DNA of 64,000 nucleotides from Myxococcales bacterium (lineage in GTDB: Bacteria; Myxococcota_A; Polyangia; Polyangiales; Polyangiaceae), in contig JADJKB010000003.1 of the NCBI GenBank assembly GCA_016706225.1, forward strand, positions 434,001-498,000, read 5' to 3'. The translations under genes and the position numbers were made by a program. The notes beneath the pieces were generated by a model. The model was not told the origin of the DNA, did not search any database, and saw only the letters and a program-made list of their open reading frames with translations. Position 1 is the first letter of the stretch, and each line of letters starts with the position of its first letter. Of this stretch, positions 26,555 to 35,528 are shown in pieces.

Positions 26555-27565
26555 ATGTATACGCGGAGGCTGAGCGTCGTCGTCTGCGGGTTGATGCTCG
26601 CCGCCTGTGAAAGACAGCCAGCGCCCCTCGACACCGCGCCCGTCGCCGCCGAGCTCGACGCGGTGCTTTCACCCGACGGATCGCTGGTGGGCCAGCGCCT
26701 GCTCGTCGGCCGCCTCGACGGCAGCTCGAAGCGCAGCATCGACTTGCCGGCGGAGAGCTTCGCCTCCCGCGTGCACGACGGGCAGCTGATCTTTGGGGGC
26801 GATGACGGCAGTCGCTCGCTCGTCTCCATTTGGTCTCCCGCCGACGGGACGCGCCAGTTGTGGAGCACGGCGGAGGTCGTGCGTCACGCCATCAACGTCG
26901 GTCAGGAAGCGTTCGTGTACCGCGTCTCGAGAGCGGAGCGCTTGCCGCTCGGGGTCGTACGCCTGCCCCTATCGGGAGGAGCTCCGGTCGAGGCCATCCC
27001 CGCCATCCCCATCGAGGAGCCCTACGGCAAACACTTTGCCAGCACGCTCCACCGTTCCATCGACGGCGACGCCGTCGCCCTCGAGTCGTGCGGCGAAGAG
27101 CTGTGCCGCGTCCGCGTGCTCGACCTCCAGAGCGGCGAGGTCACGGCGTTCGACGCCACCGACCAGGGCGCCCTGCTCGGAGTGACTCGAAGCGTCCTCG
27201 TCATTCGCACCGCGTCGCACGTTCTGCCGGCCGAAGTGCGAGCCGTGGATCGCAGGACGCGAGAGGCCCGCACGCTGGCGGCCTCCGCTGGACTGGCGGA
27301 TGTCACACGCCTGGAGGACGGCAGCGCCGCGCTGGCATTCGAAGCGGAGGTCCCGAACGGGCGTGTGCTCAGGGTGGTCAGTGTCGCAAGCGGGGCAGCG
27401 GTCGGTCGTGACGTTCCCCTCGCGGGCAGCCTGGTGCTTCAGCTGGCCGCGCCGGACGGGCTGATCGCAACCTCCCCCGAGGGCCGCGCCTTCGACCCCG
27501 AGCTTCGGTTGCTCTCCGTGCGAGAGCAGCGCTGGTACGCCCCGCGAGTCAGCGGTGCCCGATGA
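26555..27565 (+). CDS. Lipoprotein, beta-propeller-like
   Basis: 336-aa lipoprotein with a clear signal peptide and lipobox (GLMLAAC, Cys about residue 18). The mature part is a run of short beta-repeats of the kind LVGRLDGSSKRSIDLP, LVSIWSPADGTRQLW and VRVLDLQSGEVTAFD, like TolB/WD40-type propellers, with no enzymatic motif. Its stop overlaps the ATG of the metzincin gene (27562-27565), so the two proteins are co-expressed and may form an exported protease with a lipid-anchored partner. That pairing is inference. Confidence 0.7.
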   Translation: MYTRRLSVVVCGLMLAACERQPAPLDTAPVAAELDAVLSPDGSLVGQRLLVGRLDGSSKRSIDLPAESFASRVHDGQLIFGGDDGSRSLVSIWSPADGTRQLWSTAEVVRHAINVGQEAFVYRVSRAERLPLGVVRLPLSGGAPVEAIPAIPIEEPYGKHFASTLHRSIDGDAVALESCGEELCRVRVLDLQSGEVTAFDATDQGALLGVTRSVLVIRTASHVLPAEVRAVDRRTREARTLAASAGLADVTRLEDGSAALAFEAEVPNGRVLRVVSVASGAAVGRDVPLAGSLVLQLAAPDGLIATSPEGRAFDPELRLLSVREQRWYAPRVSGAR

Positions 27566-28920
27566 GGGCACTCGGTGCTGGGCTGGTGTTGTTGGCCGCG
27601 GCCGGGCTGTGTGTGAGCGCGAGCGCACACAACACACCCACTCCGGGCGGCTCACCGTGGCCCCAGAGCACGGTCCTGAAATACAAATGGGACGCCAGTC
27701 ACCCGCCGCCCGGCTGGCTGAAGCCCGTACTCGACACCACAGCCGCGGACTCGAACGCCTCGCGCAATTCGAAGGCGCCGAGCTTGGAGTACGCCGCCTC
27801 GGGCCCGGCCTATTTCAACTACGCAACGGCCTCGCAAGCGCCGTGCTCGACGTCCGCCGCGATCGCCTGCGCCTATCGCAACCTGTCCACGAAGAGCTTC
27901 CGGATCACCATCCGGCCCCACGGCACCGCGTACGACTGGGGCACGCTCAAGTGGTGTGAGAACTACGCGACCGAGCCCGCCTCGTGTTTGCGCGTGGAGC
28001 GCGTGGCGCTCCACGAGATCGGGCACGTGATGATGTTGGACCACCATCCCATCGTGACCGCGAGCACGGAGTACAAATACACGGTCATGCAGAGCACCAC
28101 CCCCTACAAGGGCAAGAGCGGCTGGAACGCAAAGGCCTATGGGCCTTGCGACGTCGCGCGAATGCAGCTGACTTACGACGCTCTCACCACCTCGACGAAG
28201 ATCAGCACCTGCCTGGACGTGAACACGGCCCTCACGCTGACCGCGGGCGCCACCAGCGTCGCCGCCGGGCAACCGGTCGCGTTCGACGGCAAGCTGACCG
28301 CAAAGACGGCGACCGGCTACGGCAAACTCTCGGGGAACAACCTCTCGTCACGCAAGGTGGTGCTCGAGCGCCGCGACATCGGCACGACGACCTTCGCGAC
28401 CGTCCAGACTCTGCCGGCGGGCAGCGGCGCTGGCGCGTACAGCGCCAAGGTACCCGTGGCCAAGACCGGCGAATATCGCGCCGTGTTCTCCACACCAACC
28501 AACGAGGGTCTGAACGGCTCGACGAGTGCCGTCGTGAAGGTCAGCGTCGATCCCGGCCTTCCGGGCTACGACGCAGGGATCCCCGATGCCGCGGGCGCCG
28601 ATGGTGCGACCGACGGTGCCGCAGGCGCGGCCGGCGCCGCGGGTGCGGCAGGTGCCGGTGGCACCGCGGGTGCGGCGGGCGCGGCCGGAGCGGCGCAGGG
28701 AGGCGCGGCCGGAGGCGGGATCCCCAACGGTGACGCCGGCAAGTCAGGGCTGGCCGGTGCGCCGGGCAAACCCGCGAACCCTACCAACCCCTCGGACGAG
28801 GCGGGCGCTTGCGGGTGTGAGGCCGTTGGTACGAGCAACGTCGCGCATCGAAGTTGGTTTCTCGGACTGGCCCTGCTTGCCTTCGCATCGCGCAAGCGCG
28901 CATCCCGCGCGAACTGCTGA
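27562..28920 (+). CDS. Exported metzincin-type metalloprotease with MYXO-CTERM-like tail
   Basis: 452-aa secreted zinc protease candidate. The signal peptide ends ASAH. The zinc motif HEIGHVMMLDH (151-161) fits HExxHxxxxxH with Met in place of the usual Gly at the eighth position, and YTVMQST shortly after could be the Met-turn. Residues 215-330 form an Ig-like domain, followed by a Gly/Ala-rich linker and a tail with ACGCEA, a hydrophobic segment (WFLGLALLAF) and Arg/Lys residues, like a MYXO-CTERM signal. This suggests delivery to the cell surface or outer-membrane vesicles. It is co-translated with the upstream lipoprotein. Confidence 0.8.
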   Translation: MRALGAGLVLLAAAGLCVSASAHNTPTPGGSPWPQSTVLKYKWDASHPPPGWLKPVLDTTAADSNASRNSKAPSLEYAASGPAYFNYATASQAPCSTSAAIACAYRNLSTKSFRITIRPHGTAYDWGTLKWCENYATEPASCLRVERVALHEIGHVMMLDHHPIVTASTEYKYTVMQSTTPYKGKSGWNAKAYGPCDVARMQLTYDALTTSTKISTCLDVNTALTLTAGATSVAAGQPVAFDGKLTAKTATGYGKLSGNNLSSRKVVLERRDIGTTTFATVQTLPAGSGAGAYSAKVPVAKTGEYRAVFSTPTNEGLNGSTSAVVKVSVDPGLPGYDAGIPDAAGADGATDGAAGAAGAAGAAGAGGTAGAAGAAGAAQGGAAGGGIPNGDAGKSGLAGAPGKPANPTNPSDEAGACGCEAVGTSNVAHRSWFLGLALLAFASRKRASRANC

Positions 28921-28965
28921 CACCCGCTTGCGGTACATGGCGCTCGGCTCTATGTCCGGCGGACC

Positions 28966-29805
28966 GTGCTTCGGCCAACGATCTGGTTCTCCGCGTTCCT
29001 GCCCCTGAGTGTTGCCGTTGCGTGTGCCGGCGCACCGCCAGCGAGCGAGACCCAAACACCGCGCCCGTCAGTGGCAACGGTGAGCGCTCCACCGGCAGCG
29101 GCGCCTGTTCCAACGCCCGCACTGCCCGAGTTCATCTCGCACGCCGTGAGCGCCGAGGATCGCTCAGCGGACGACCGGGCGCTCGACGCCGGCAGGCATC
29201 CCGGAGAGCTGCTGGCTTTCTTTGGCATCAAACCCGGGCAGCGCGTCGCGGAGCTCGGTGCCGGCGGCGGTTACACCACTGAGCTCCTGGCGCGAGTCGT
29301 GGGCCCTGAAGGCGCAGTCTTCGGCCAGAATTCACACTTCATCCTGGAGCGGTTCGCAGAGAAACCGTGGTCGGAGCGCTTGACGAAACCAGCCCTCGGA
29401 AAGGTCGTGCGGGTCGACCGCGAGTTCGATGATCCGCTGCCACCCGAAGCCAAGGAGCTCGACGCGGTCCTGGTCATCCTCATCTATCACGACACGGTGT
29501 GGTGGAAGGCCGACCGCGCGAAGATGAACCGTGCGGTGCACGCCGCGCTGAAGCCTGGCGGCATCTACGGCATCGCCGACCACAGTGCACGTGCCGGCTC
29601 GGGTGTCACCGAAAGCGAGACCTTGCACCGAATCGAGGAGAGCTCGGTGAAGAGCGAGGTCGAGAGTGCTGGCTTCGAGCTAGTCGAAGCGGCGACCTTC
29701 CTGAAGAACCCGAAGGACACACGAGACTGGAACGCGAGCCCGCGCAAGGCCGGCGAGCTCCGCGGCACGAGCGATCGCTTCGTGCTGAAGTTCCGCAAGC
29801 TCTGA
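28966..29805 (+). CDS. SAM-dependent methyltransferase-like lipoprotein
   Basis: 279-aa class I methyltransferase fold carrying an export signal. GTG 28966 opens a signal peptide with lipobox-like VACAG. The SAM motif I is AELGAGGGYTTELLARVVG, with LDAVLVILIYHD as the following acidic strand and LKPGGIYGIADHSA as motif III. The family resembles predicted exported methyltransferases (COG4798). S-adenosylmethionine is not thought to occur in the periplasm, so either the signal is not used or the domain has another role. It stands alone between two MYXO-CTERM protein genes. Confidence 0.8.
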   Translation: MLRPTIWFSAFLPLSVAVACAGAPPASETQTPRPSVATVSAPPAAAPVPTPALPEFISHAVSAEDRSADDRALDAGRHPGELLAFFGIKPGQRVAELGAGGGYTTELLARVVGPEGAVFGQNSHFILERFAEKPWSERLTKPALGKVVRVDREFDDPLPPEAKELDAVLVILIYHDTVWWKADRAKMNRAVHAALKPGGIYGIADHSARAGSGVTESETLHRIEESSVKSEVESAGFELVEAATFLKNPKDTRDWNASPRKAGELRGTSDRFVLKFRKL

Positions 29806-29843
29806 CTTCGGGCCCAGCTCGCTTTGCCAGAGTGCCGCCGGGC

Positions 29844-31193
29844 TCACCAGGAGTGCGCGCGCCGCCGTCGACGCTGCAGGGCGAGTAGCGCTAAGCCCAG
29901 CAGAGTGAGGCCAGCGCCCGACCGCGTGGCACCCGCCGCACGGCAGCCGCAACCACCGTCGTCACTTCCTCCGCTGCTCTTGGTTCCGCCGGTCGAAGGG
30001 CTCCCACCGGTCGAAGGCGTGCCGCCCGTGCTGATCACTCCACCCGCGCCCGCCGCGGCACCGCCCGCGCCCGCCGCGCCACCACCCACGCCGGCGCTGC
30101 CGCCGCCCGTGCCTGCGCTTCCACCACCTCCCGCCGCACCACCGGCTCCGCCGACTCCAGCGTCGCTCTTGCCCGTGGGTGTTCCGATGCGCAGGACCTT
30201 CTGCGATCCCGCCGCGTACTGCACCCCCGTCGACGGCCACGCCGCACACGTGAACCCGCCGCCAAGCTCGTAGCCCGCGGGCAGTGTGTCCTGGGTCCAG
30301 TTCGCGCCGCTGTCCGAAGTGCGCCAGATCTCGCGTTTGTTCGTGTTGGTGGTGACGAGCGCAAACGCCGTGGTTCCGTCGCGAAAGGCGTAGCCCTTGG
30401 GCGTCTTGTTGGCCCCACCAATCTTGGTGGCGGTCCAGGTCGTCCCGCCGTTGGTGGTGTACATGAGCTGAAACAGATTGCTGTTGTTCGCGAAGCCGAA
30501 CTTCGTGTCGTAGAACGTCACGCCGGCAGGGATGCCGACCGTGTCCTTGTATTGGAAGGTCCAGGAGGTACCGCCGGTGTCGCTGCGGAAGATCCCGCCG
30601 GTTCCATCTTTGAAGAACACGCTATCGGTTGCGAAGAAGATCGAACCGAAGCCCAGCGGGTAATTCGTCACGTCCAGCGGGGCCCAGGTCTTGCCGCCGT
30701 CCGTCGTCTTGTGCACGTAGTCACAGGCGGCCCCCGGGGAAGTACACCCCGTGCTGCTGAGCGCACGGGCTACGACGTAGCCGTTCGACGCCGACGTGAA
30801 CATCAGGCGGTTGGCGTTGGCCGCACCGAAGGGCGCGGTCTGCAGCGCCGTCCAGTTCTTGCCGCCGTCCGTGGTCTGCCAGGTGGAGTTCTGCGGATTG
30901 CTGCCCGACGGCTTGCTCGTGATGATGAAGGCGTTCTGGGCGTCGAAGAAGTGGAAGTGCGACAGAAAATGCCCCGTGGGCATGGTGATCTCCGTCCAAG
31001 TCACGCCGCCGTCCGTCGTTCGCTTCAGGGGGGCACCCATGAACCCCGTGCTGTCGTCGATGAACTCCATGTGCGAGCACGCTTCGTTGTTGGTGCTCAC
31101 CTCGGACCAGGTCTCTGCTCTGGCAACACTGGCGGTGAGCGTCAAAGCTGCGAGTTGGATGACCGTGGCCAACGGCCGAAGGGGTTGATTCAC
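29844..31193 (-). CDS. Exported BNR/Ycf48-like propeller protein with MYXO-CTERM-like tail
   Basis: 449-aa exported protein. The GTG at 31193 has AAGGCGG upstream and is followed by a signal peptide (LAALTLTASVARA). Residues 30-345 contain at least five BNR/Asp-box style repeats, for example TTDGGVTWTEI, TTDGGKNWTAL, TTDGGKTWAPL and TTNGGTTWTA, as in Ycf48/HCF136-like and sialidase-type propellers. A long Gly/Ala/Ser/Thr linker is followed by DDGGCGCRAAG, a hydrophobic segment and six Arg, a good MYXO-CTERM match. No glycosidase catalytic residues can be assigned; a binding or structural role is more likely. Confidence 0.82.
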   Translation of the reverse strand: MNQPLRPLATVIQLAALTLTASVARAETWSEVSTNNEACSHMEFIDDSTGFMGAPLKRTTDGGVTWTEITMPTGHFLSHFHFFDAQNAFIITSKPSGSNPQNSTWQTTDGGKNWTALQTAPFGAANANRLMFTSASNGYVVARALSSTGCTSPGAACDYVHKTTDGGKTWAPLDVTNYPLGFGSIFFATDSVFFKDGTGGIFRSDTGGTSWTFQYKDTVGIPAGVTFYDTKFGFANNSNLFQLMYTTNGGTTWTATKIGGANKTPKGYAFRDGTTAFALVTTNTNKREIWRTSDSGANWTQDTLPAGYELGGGFTCAAWPSTGVQYAAGSQKVLRIGTPTGKSDAGVGGAGGAAGGGGSAGTGGGSAGVGGGAAGAGGAAAGAGGVISTGGTPSTGGSPSTGGTKSSGGSDDGGCGCRAAGATRSGAGLTLLGLALLALQRRRRRAHSW

Positions 31194-31325
31194 GTGACCC
31201 GCCTTTCTTGGGTTTTGCGCGCCAATACCGGGCCATCGAGCCAGCTCGACCGGGCTCATTCCCGACCCCGCCGGCCCGCCTGAAATGGCGCCGCTCCCGC
31301 TGCCGTCGAGCCTACACCAATAGCG

Positions 31326-33854
31326 TCAGAAACACTGCCGGACGGCGGCTACCACTCGCGAGACGTCCGGAACGCTCAGGCATTCCAGGGCCTTGTTGTA
31401 CGCGATCGGGTGGTCCCCCGCGCCGACCCGCACGGGCGGAGCCGCCAGCACACCGTGGGCAGCGGCGGCCACCCTCGCCACGACTTCCGCTCCGAAACCG
31501 CCGCGAATCGGGCTCTCCTCGAGCGTGACCAGGCGGCGAGTCTTTTCGATCGACTGGAGAATGGTCTCGGTGTCGAGCGGAGAGACGGTGCGCGGATCGA
31601 TGACCTCGACGTCAATCCCTTCCCGAGCGAGCTCGGCCGCCGCCTCGAGCGCGACCTGCACCATGTACGAAAGCGCCACGATGGTCACGTCCTTGCCCGG
31701 GCGAAGGACCCGCGCGACGCCGAGCTGGGCCACGTCGTCGCCCAGCGGCACCGGGCCTTCGGTCAAGTAGAGCAGCTTGTGCTCGAAGAACAGCACGGGG
31801 TTGTCGGAGCGAATCGCTGCCTTGAGCATCGCTCGACAGTCGCGCGGGGTCCCGGGTGCGGCGATGATCAGCCCGGGCACGTTCATGAACAGCGTCTCCA
31901 GCGACTGCGAGTGTTGCGCGGCCATGCCGAGCCCCGCGCCGCCGGGCGTGCGCACCACCATCGGAACCGAGTATTGACCGCCGGACATGTAACGCAGCTT
32001 CGCCGCCTGGTTCACCAGCGGATCCGCGCACACGGTCAAGAAGTCCGCGAACAGGATCTCGGCGACGGGCCGCAGGCCGTTCATGGCAGCACCGACCGCA
32101 CCACCCAGGATGGCGTTTTCACTGATCGGCGTGTCCTTCACGCGCTTCTTGCCGAACTCATCCACGAGACCCTGGGTCACCGCCAGGTAGCCCCCCAGCG
32201 TGATGTCCTCACCCAGGAGCACGACGCGCTCGTCCCTCCGCATCTCCTCGCGGAGCGCGAGGTTGATGGCTGCCGACGCCGTCATCGTCACACACTCGCC
32301 GAGCGAGGCCGACTCGCTCCGCTTCGGTTCGGGGGAGAACACGTGCGTGACCAGCGTGGCCGGTCCGGGCTCCGGCGAGCGACGCGCGAAGTCGAGGGCA
32401 GCTTCGATTTGAGCGCGCGCCTCCGCGTCGATCGTCTGCGCGACCGGTTCATCGATGAGCCCTTCGGACGTGAGCGCGCGCCGGTGACGCACGCAGGGGT
32501 CCTTCGCTCTCCACTCCGCCAGCTCGGAGGCGCTGCGATACGTCTGGGCGTCGCCCTCCATGTGGCCGCGCAAGCGGTAGGTCAGGCACTCGAGCAGCGC
32601 CGGACCGCCTCCGGCGCGCGCTTTCTGGACGAGCTCCCGCGCCGTGCGATGAACGGCGTCGACGTCGTTGCCATCGACGCTGACCCCCGCCATTCCGTAG
32701 GCGGCGGCTCGATCCGCCAGCCGCGCGACGTTCGTCGAGCCGGCCTGCGGCGTGAACTCTCCGTAGCCGTTGTTCTCGATCACGAACAGCACCGGCAGCT
32801 GCCACACCGACGCCAGGTTGAGCGCCTCGTGAAACATGCCCTGGTTCGTGGCGCCGTCGCCCAGGAAGGCCACGGCCACCGCGCTCTCGTCCTTCTGGGA
32901 AAATGCCAGCGCAGCGCCGACGGCCAGCAGCGGTGACGCGCCCACGATGCCGTTGGCGCCGATGGCACCAACGCTGGCATCCGTGACGTGCATGCTGCCG
33001 CCCTTGCCTGCGCACAGCCCGGACTCCTTGCCGAAGATCTCCGCCATCATCCGGTCGGCGGGCGCGCCCTTGGCCAGCATGTGCCCGTGTCCACGGTGAG
33101 TCGTTGCGATCACGTCGTCGGGACGGAGCGCGAAACACACGCCGACCGCCGTGGCTTCTTGCCCGGTGCTCAGGTGAATGGCAGCAGTGGGCAACGCGCC
33201 ATCCTTCCACGCCGCGGCCAGCTGCTCCTCGAACTCGCGAATCAACGTCATGCGCGCGAGCATCTGGATGCGCAGGAGTTTCGTGTCATCCGGCAACGGT
33301 TCGCGCGCCGCCGCGGGGACGGCTGCCTCGGTCTCGGTGGGGGGCACGGCATCGCGCGGCAAGCGGCTCCGGTCCAGCCCTTGGCGACGACGGAACAGTG
33401 CCGAGAGCCGCCGCCACTCGAGGCGCCGCCGGCGTCGTGCGGGCTCCTTGGCGACTCGCTGGCCGAGTCCCAGCTCACCGAGCACGTCGGAGTAGATCTG
33501 GAACGCCGGGCGGATGGCTGGCAAGAGCTTGAGAGCCCCGGCGACGTCGCCGCGTGCACGCACGCGTCCGGTCGCGATCGCCCGAACGGGGTTGAGCTTG
33601 CCGAGCCAGAACTCGTGCGCGGTGTCGGACGACTGCACCATCTCCACGTCCGCGGCGCCGTCGCCCCGAGCCGAAAACTCGGCGGGTTTGTGCTTGAAGT
33701 CGAAGGTCAGCACCGAGTCGAGATCGGGGTACCGAAAGCGCACCACGAGCTCGGTGCTCTCGAGCGGGCCGGCGACGGCAGGAGCCGACATCAGGCGCTC
33801 GAACAGTCGGTTCATCACGTTCTCGAACTCCGCGCGATCCCTGAACACACCCAT
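31326..33854 (-). CDS. SCP2-E1alpha-E1beta fusion, thiamine-diphosphate 2-oxoacid dehydrogenase
   Basis: 842-aa triple fusion. Residues 1-125 look like an SCP2 sterol-carrier-type lipid-binding domain (LDSVLTFDFKHKPAEFSA, KLNPVRAIATGRVRARGD). Residues 190-510 are an E1 alpha subunit with the ThDP motif GDG(332-334)ATNQG...ENN(360-362) and GKGGSMHV. Residues 525-842 are the E1 beta subunit (LGEDITLGGYLAVTQGL, APGTPRDCRAMLKAA). E1 normally decarboxylates 2-oxoacids and acylates an E2 lipoyl domain; no E2 or E3 gene is nearby. It is ten bases downstream of a radical SAM gene under a TetR regulator. A lipid-linked or hydrophobic 2-oxoacid substrate is a reasonable inference. Confidence 0.88.
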   Translation of the reverse strand: MGVFRDRAEFENVMNRLFERLMSAPAVAGPLESTELVVRFRYPDLDSVLTFDFKHKPAEFSARGDGAADVEMVQSSDTAHEFWLGKLNPVRAIATGRVRARGDVAGALKLLPAIRPAFQIYSDVLGELGLGQRVAKEPARRRRRLEWRRLSALFRRRQGLDRSRLPRDAVPPTETEAAVPAAAREPLPDDTKLLRIQMLARMTLIREFEEQLAAAWKDGALPTAAIHLSTGQEATAVGVCFALRPDDVIATTHRGHGHMLAKGAPADRMMAEIFGKESGLCAGKGGSMHVTDASVGAIGANGIVGASPLLAVGAALAFSQKDESAVAVAFLGDGATNQGMFHEALNLASVWQLPVLFVIENNGYGEFTPQAGSTNVARLADRAAAYGMAGVSVDGNDVDAVHRTARELVQKARAGGGPALLECLTYRLRGHMEGDAQTYRSASELAEWRAKDPCVRHRRALTSEGLIDEPVAQTIDAEARAQIEAALDFARRSPEPGPATLVTHVFSPEPKRSESASLGECVTMTASAAINLALREEMRRDERVVLLGEDITLGGYLAVTQGLVDEFGKKRVKDTPISENAILGGAVGAAMNGLRPVAEILFADFLTVCADPLVNQAAKLRYMSGGQYSVPMVVRTPGGAGLGMAAQHSQSLETLFMNVPGLIIAAPGTPRDCRAMLKAAIRSDNPVLFFEHKLLYLTEGPVPLGDDVAQLGVARVLRPGKDVTIVALSYMVQVALEAAAELAREGIDVEVIDPRTVSPLDTETILQSIEKTRRLVTLEESPIRGGFGAEVVARVAAAAHGVLAAPPVRVGAGDHPIAYNKALECLSVPDVSRVVAAVRQCF

Positions 33855-33864
33855 GCTGACCTCC

Positions 33865-34929
33865 TCACGCGGAAAGAACGACAGGGAGCCGCCGCGGCGA
33901 CTTCCTCAACATGCCCCAGGACCTGATGGGCTCCAGATTCCCCGAAGAGACCTCCGAGATCTCGACCCGGTGGATCGACACACACTTGTGGCAGGCCTCA
34001 CCCGTTGCACCCGCGAGCTCGCGCAGGCGCGGACTCGCGAGCAACTCGGCGAACGGCGTCTGTTTCAGGTTGCCGATTGGCCGGGTGCCCCAGTGCATGC
34101 AGTCGACGATGTCGCCGTTGGCCTCCACCGGCAGCATGAACTTGGGCCAGTGGCAGCGGTAAACGGGCGGCCCGCTCGCCATCATGCTCATGTGGGTGTG
34201 TGAGTTGAGGATCGGGAAACCCCGGCGCTTCAGCCTCCCGAGCTCACGGAACGCCTCGCCAAGCTGGGCTTCCGTGGGGGCATACTTCGCAATGCCGGCG
34301 TCCCCGCCTTCGGTGGCCGCCTCTTCGCGCAGGCCGTTGAACACACCAAGCACACCGAGATCCGCCATCAGCTCTGCAAGCTGACGCAGGGTCGGCAGAT
34401 CTACGTTCGCCTTCTGCAGTGTGCAGACGAAGATGATCTGTTTGTCCGGCCTGCGTTCGCGCAGCGAGCGGGTCCCGGACACGATCTTGTCGAAGAGGCC
34501 ACGAATTCCACGGAGCTCGTCGTGCTTCGCGGACGGGTGATCCAGGGAAATGCTGAGCTTGTCGATGCTGCGCGCCACCGCCTCGAGCTTCTTCTCCAGT
34601 AAGAAGCCGTTCGTCACCATGTTGGTGATCAGGCCGAGCTCCTGGGCGTGCCGCATGATCTCGTCGAAGTCCGGGTGCAACAGCGGCTCGCCCCCCCAGA
34701 CCGACAGCCCGATGAACCCCGCGGCGCGCGCGTCGGAGTAGAGTCGTTTGATTGCCGGGGTCGAGAGCTGCTCTTTCGCGTCGTAGAAGTCCGGGTTCCA
34801 GGCACAGAAACCGCAGCGGGCGTTGCAGCGCGCCGTGAGGGCGTGCACCAGGTAGACGGGATGCTGGAAGCGAAACCGGGCCCCCACCAGCTGGCGAGTG
34901 ACCTCGAAGACGTTGGCTCTGCTGTTCAT
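33865..34929 (-). CDS. Radical SAM protein with SPASM-like C-terminus
   Basis: 354-aa radical SAM enzyme. The cluster motif is CNARCGFC (Cys35, Cys39, Cys42); SAM-binding features include GLSVWGGEPLLHPDFDEI and VTNGFLL. The C-terminal region has Cys residues (YRCHWPKF, IVDCMHWG, CHKCVSIH) suited to an auxiliary iron-sulfur cluster of the SPASM/twitch type. Such enzymes modify peptides or small molecules. The gene overlaps the tetR stop by four bases and precedes the SCP2-E1 fusion by ten bases. No precursor-peptide gene was found between them. Confidence 0.88.
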   Translation of the reverse strand: MNSRANVFEVTRQLVGARFRFQHPVYLVHALTARCNARCGFCAWNPDFYDAKEQLSTPAIKRLYSDARAAGFIGLSVWGGEPLLHPDFDEIMRHAQELGLITNMVTNGFLLEKKLEAVARSIDKLSISLDHPSAKHDELRGIRGLFDKIVSGTRSLRERRPDKQIIFVCTLQKANVDLPTLRQLAELMADLGVLGVFNGLREEAATEGGDAGIAKYAPTEAQLGEAFRELGRLKRRGFPILNSHTHMSMMASGPPVYRCHWPKFMLPVEANGDIVDCMHWGTRPIGNLKQTPFAELLASPRLRELAGATGEACHKCVSIHRVEISEVSSGNLEPIRSWGMLRKSPRRLPVVLSA

Positions 34930-35528
34930 GGTTTGGTCCTCTCGATCAAAGAGACGAGCTCCGCGATGTGACGGCGACGGGCGGCCAGGCTCACGGGTGA
35001 CAGCGGGTCTTCACCCAGGAACGCACCGAGCACGGGCTCGTACAGAAAGTATCCGGCGATGGCGCCGAACACACTCACGGCAAACTGGTGCGCGACTTCG
35101 CGATCGCCGAAGTGCTGCTCGAGCAGCGAGCGCAGCGGGCCGATCGTCTCCTCAGCGCGCTCCCGCTGGTGATCGGCGCGATCGAGCAACTGGCGGAGCA
35201 GCAGGCGTTGCACGTCGCGCTCCTGCACGAGGAAATCGAAGTACGCGAGGGCCAGCCGGACCGGGAGGCCGTCGCTGCCGCCCTCCGCGATGGCGGCCGC
35301 CAGCCGTGCCAGCAGTCGACTCTGCGCGTCGGCGACCACGTTGTCGTAGAGGGCCTGTTTGCCGCCGAAGTAGTAGTTGATCATCGCGGCGGTTGCGCCC
35401 GCGGGCTCAGCGATGGTCCGGACCGATGCGGCGGCGTAGCCCCGGGCGGCAAATTCGGACCGAGCAGCGCTCAGGATGCGTTCCCGGACTCCGTCTAGAT
35501 CTGCAGGATTGGGGCCGGTATTTGTCAT
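34926..35528 (-). CDS. TetR family transcriptional regulator
   Basis: 200-aa TetR-type regulator. The helix-turn-helix region is residues 13-60 (RERILSAARSEFAARGYAAASVRTIAEPAGATAAMINYYFGGKQALYDNVV in outline, with the hallmark YYFGGK). The C-terminal ligand domain is helical and contains LLRQLLDRADHQRE, like acyl-CoA- or lipid-responsive members. It is the first gene of the operon with the radical SAM and SCP2-E1 genes. Inverted repeats overlap its start codon, so it probably represses its own operon and is released by a substrate or product of the pathway. Confidence 0.9.
   Translation of the reverse strand: MTNTGPNPADLDGVRERILSAARSEFAARGYAAASVRTIAEPAGATAAMINYYFGGKQALYDNVVADAQSRLLARLAAAIAEGGSDGLPVRLALAYFDFLVQERDVQRLLLRQLLDRADHQRERAEETIGPLRSLLEQHFGDREVAHQFAVSVFGAIAGYFLYEPVLGAFLGEDPLSPVSLAARRRHIAELVSLIERTKP

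Noticed and set aside
31410..32936. A 508-codon plus-strand frame
   Set aside because: It lies wholly antisense to the SCP2-E1 fusion, whose ThDP and E1 motifs are certain.
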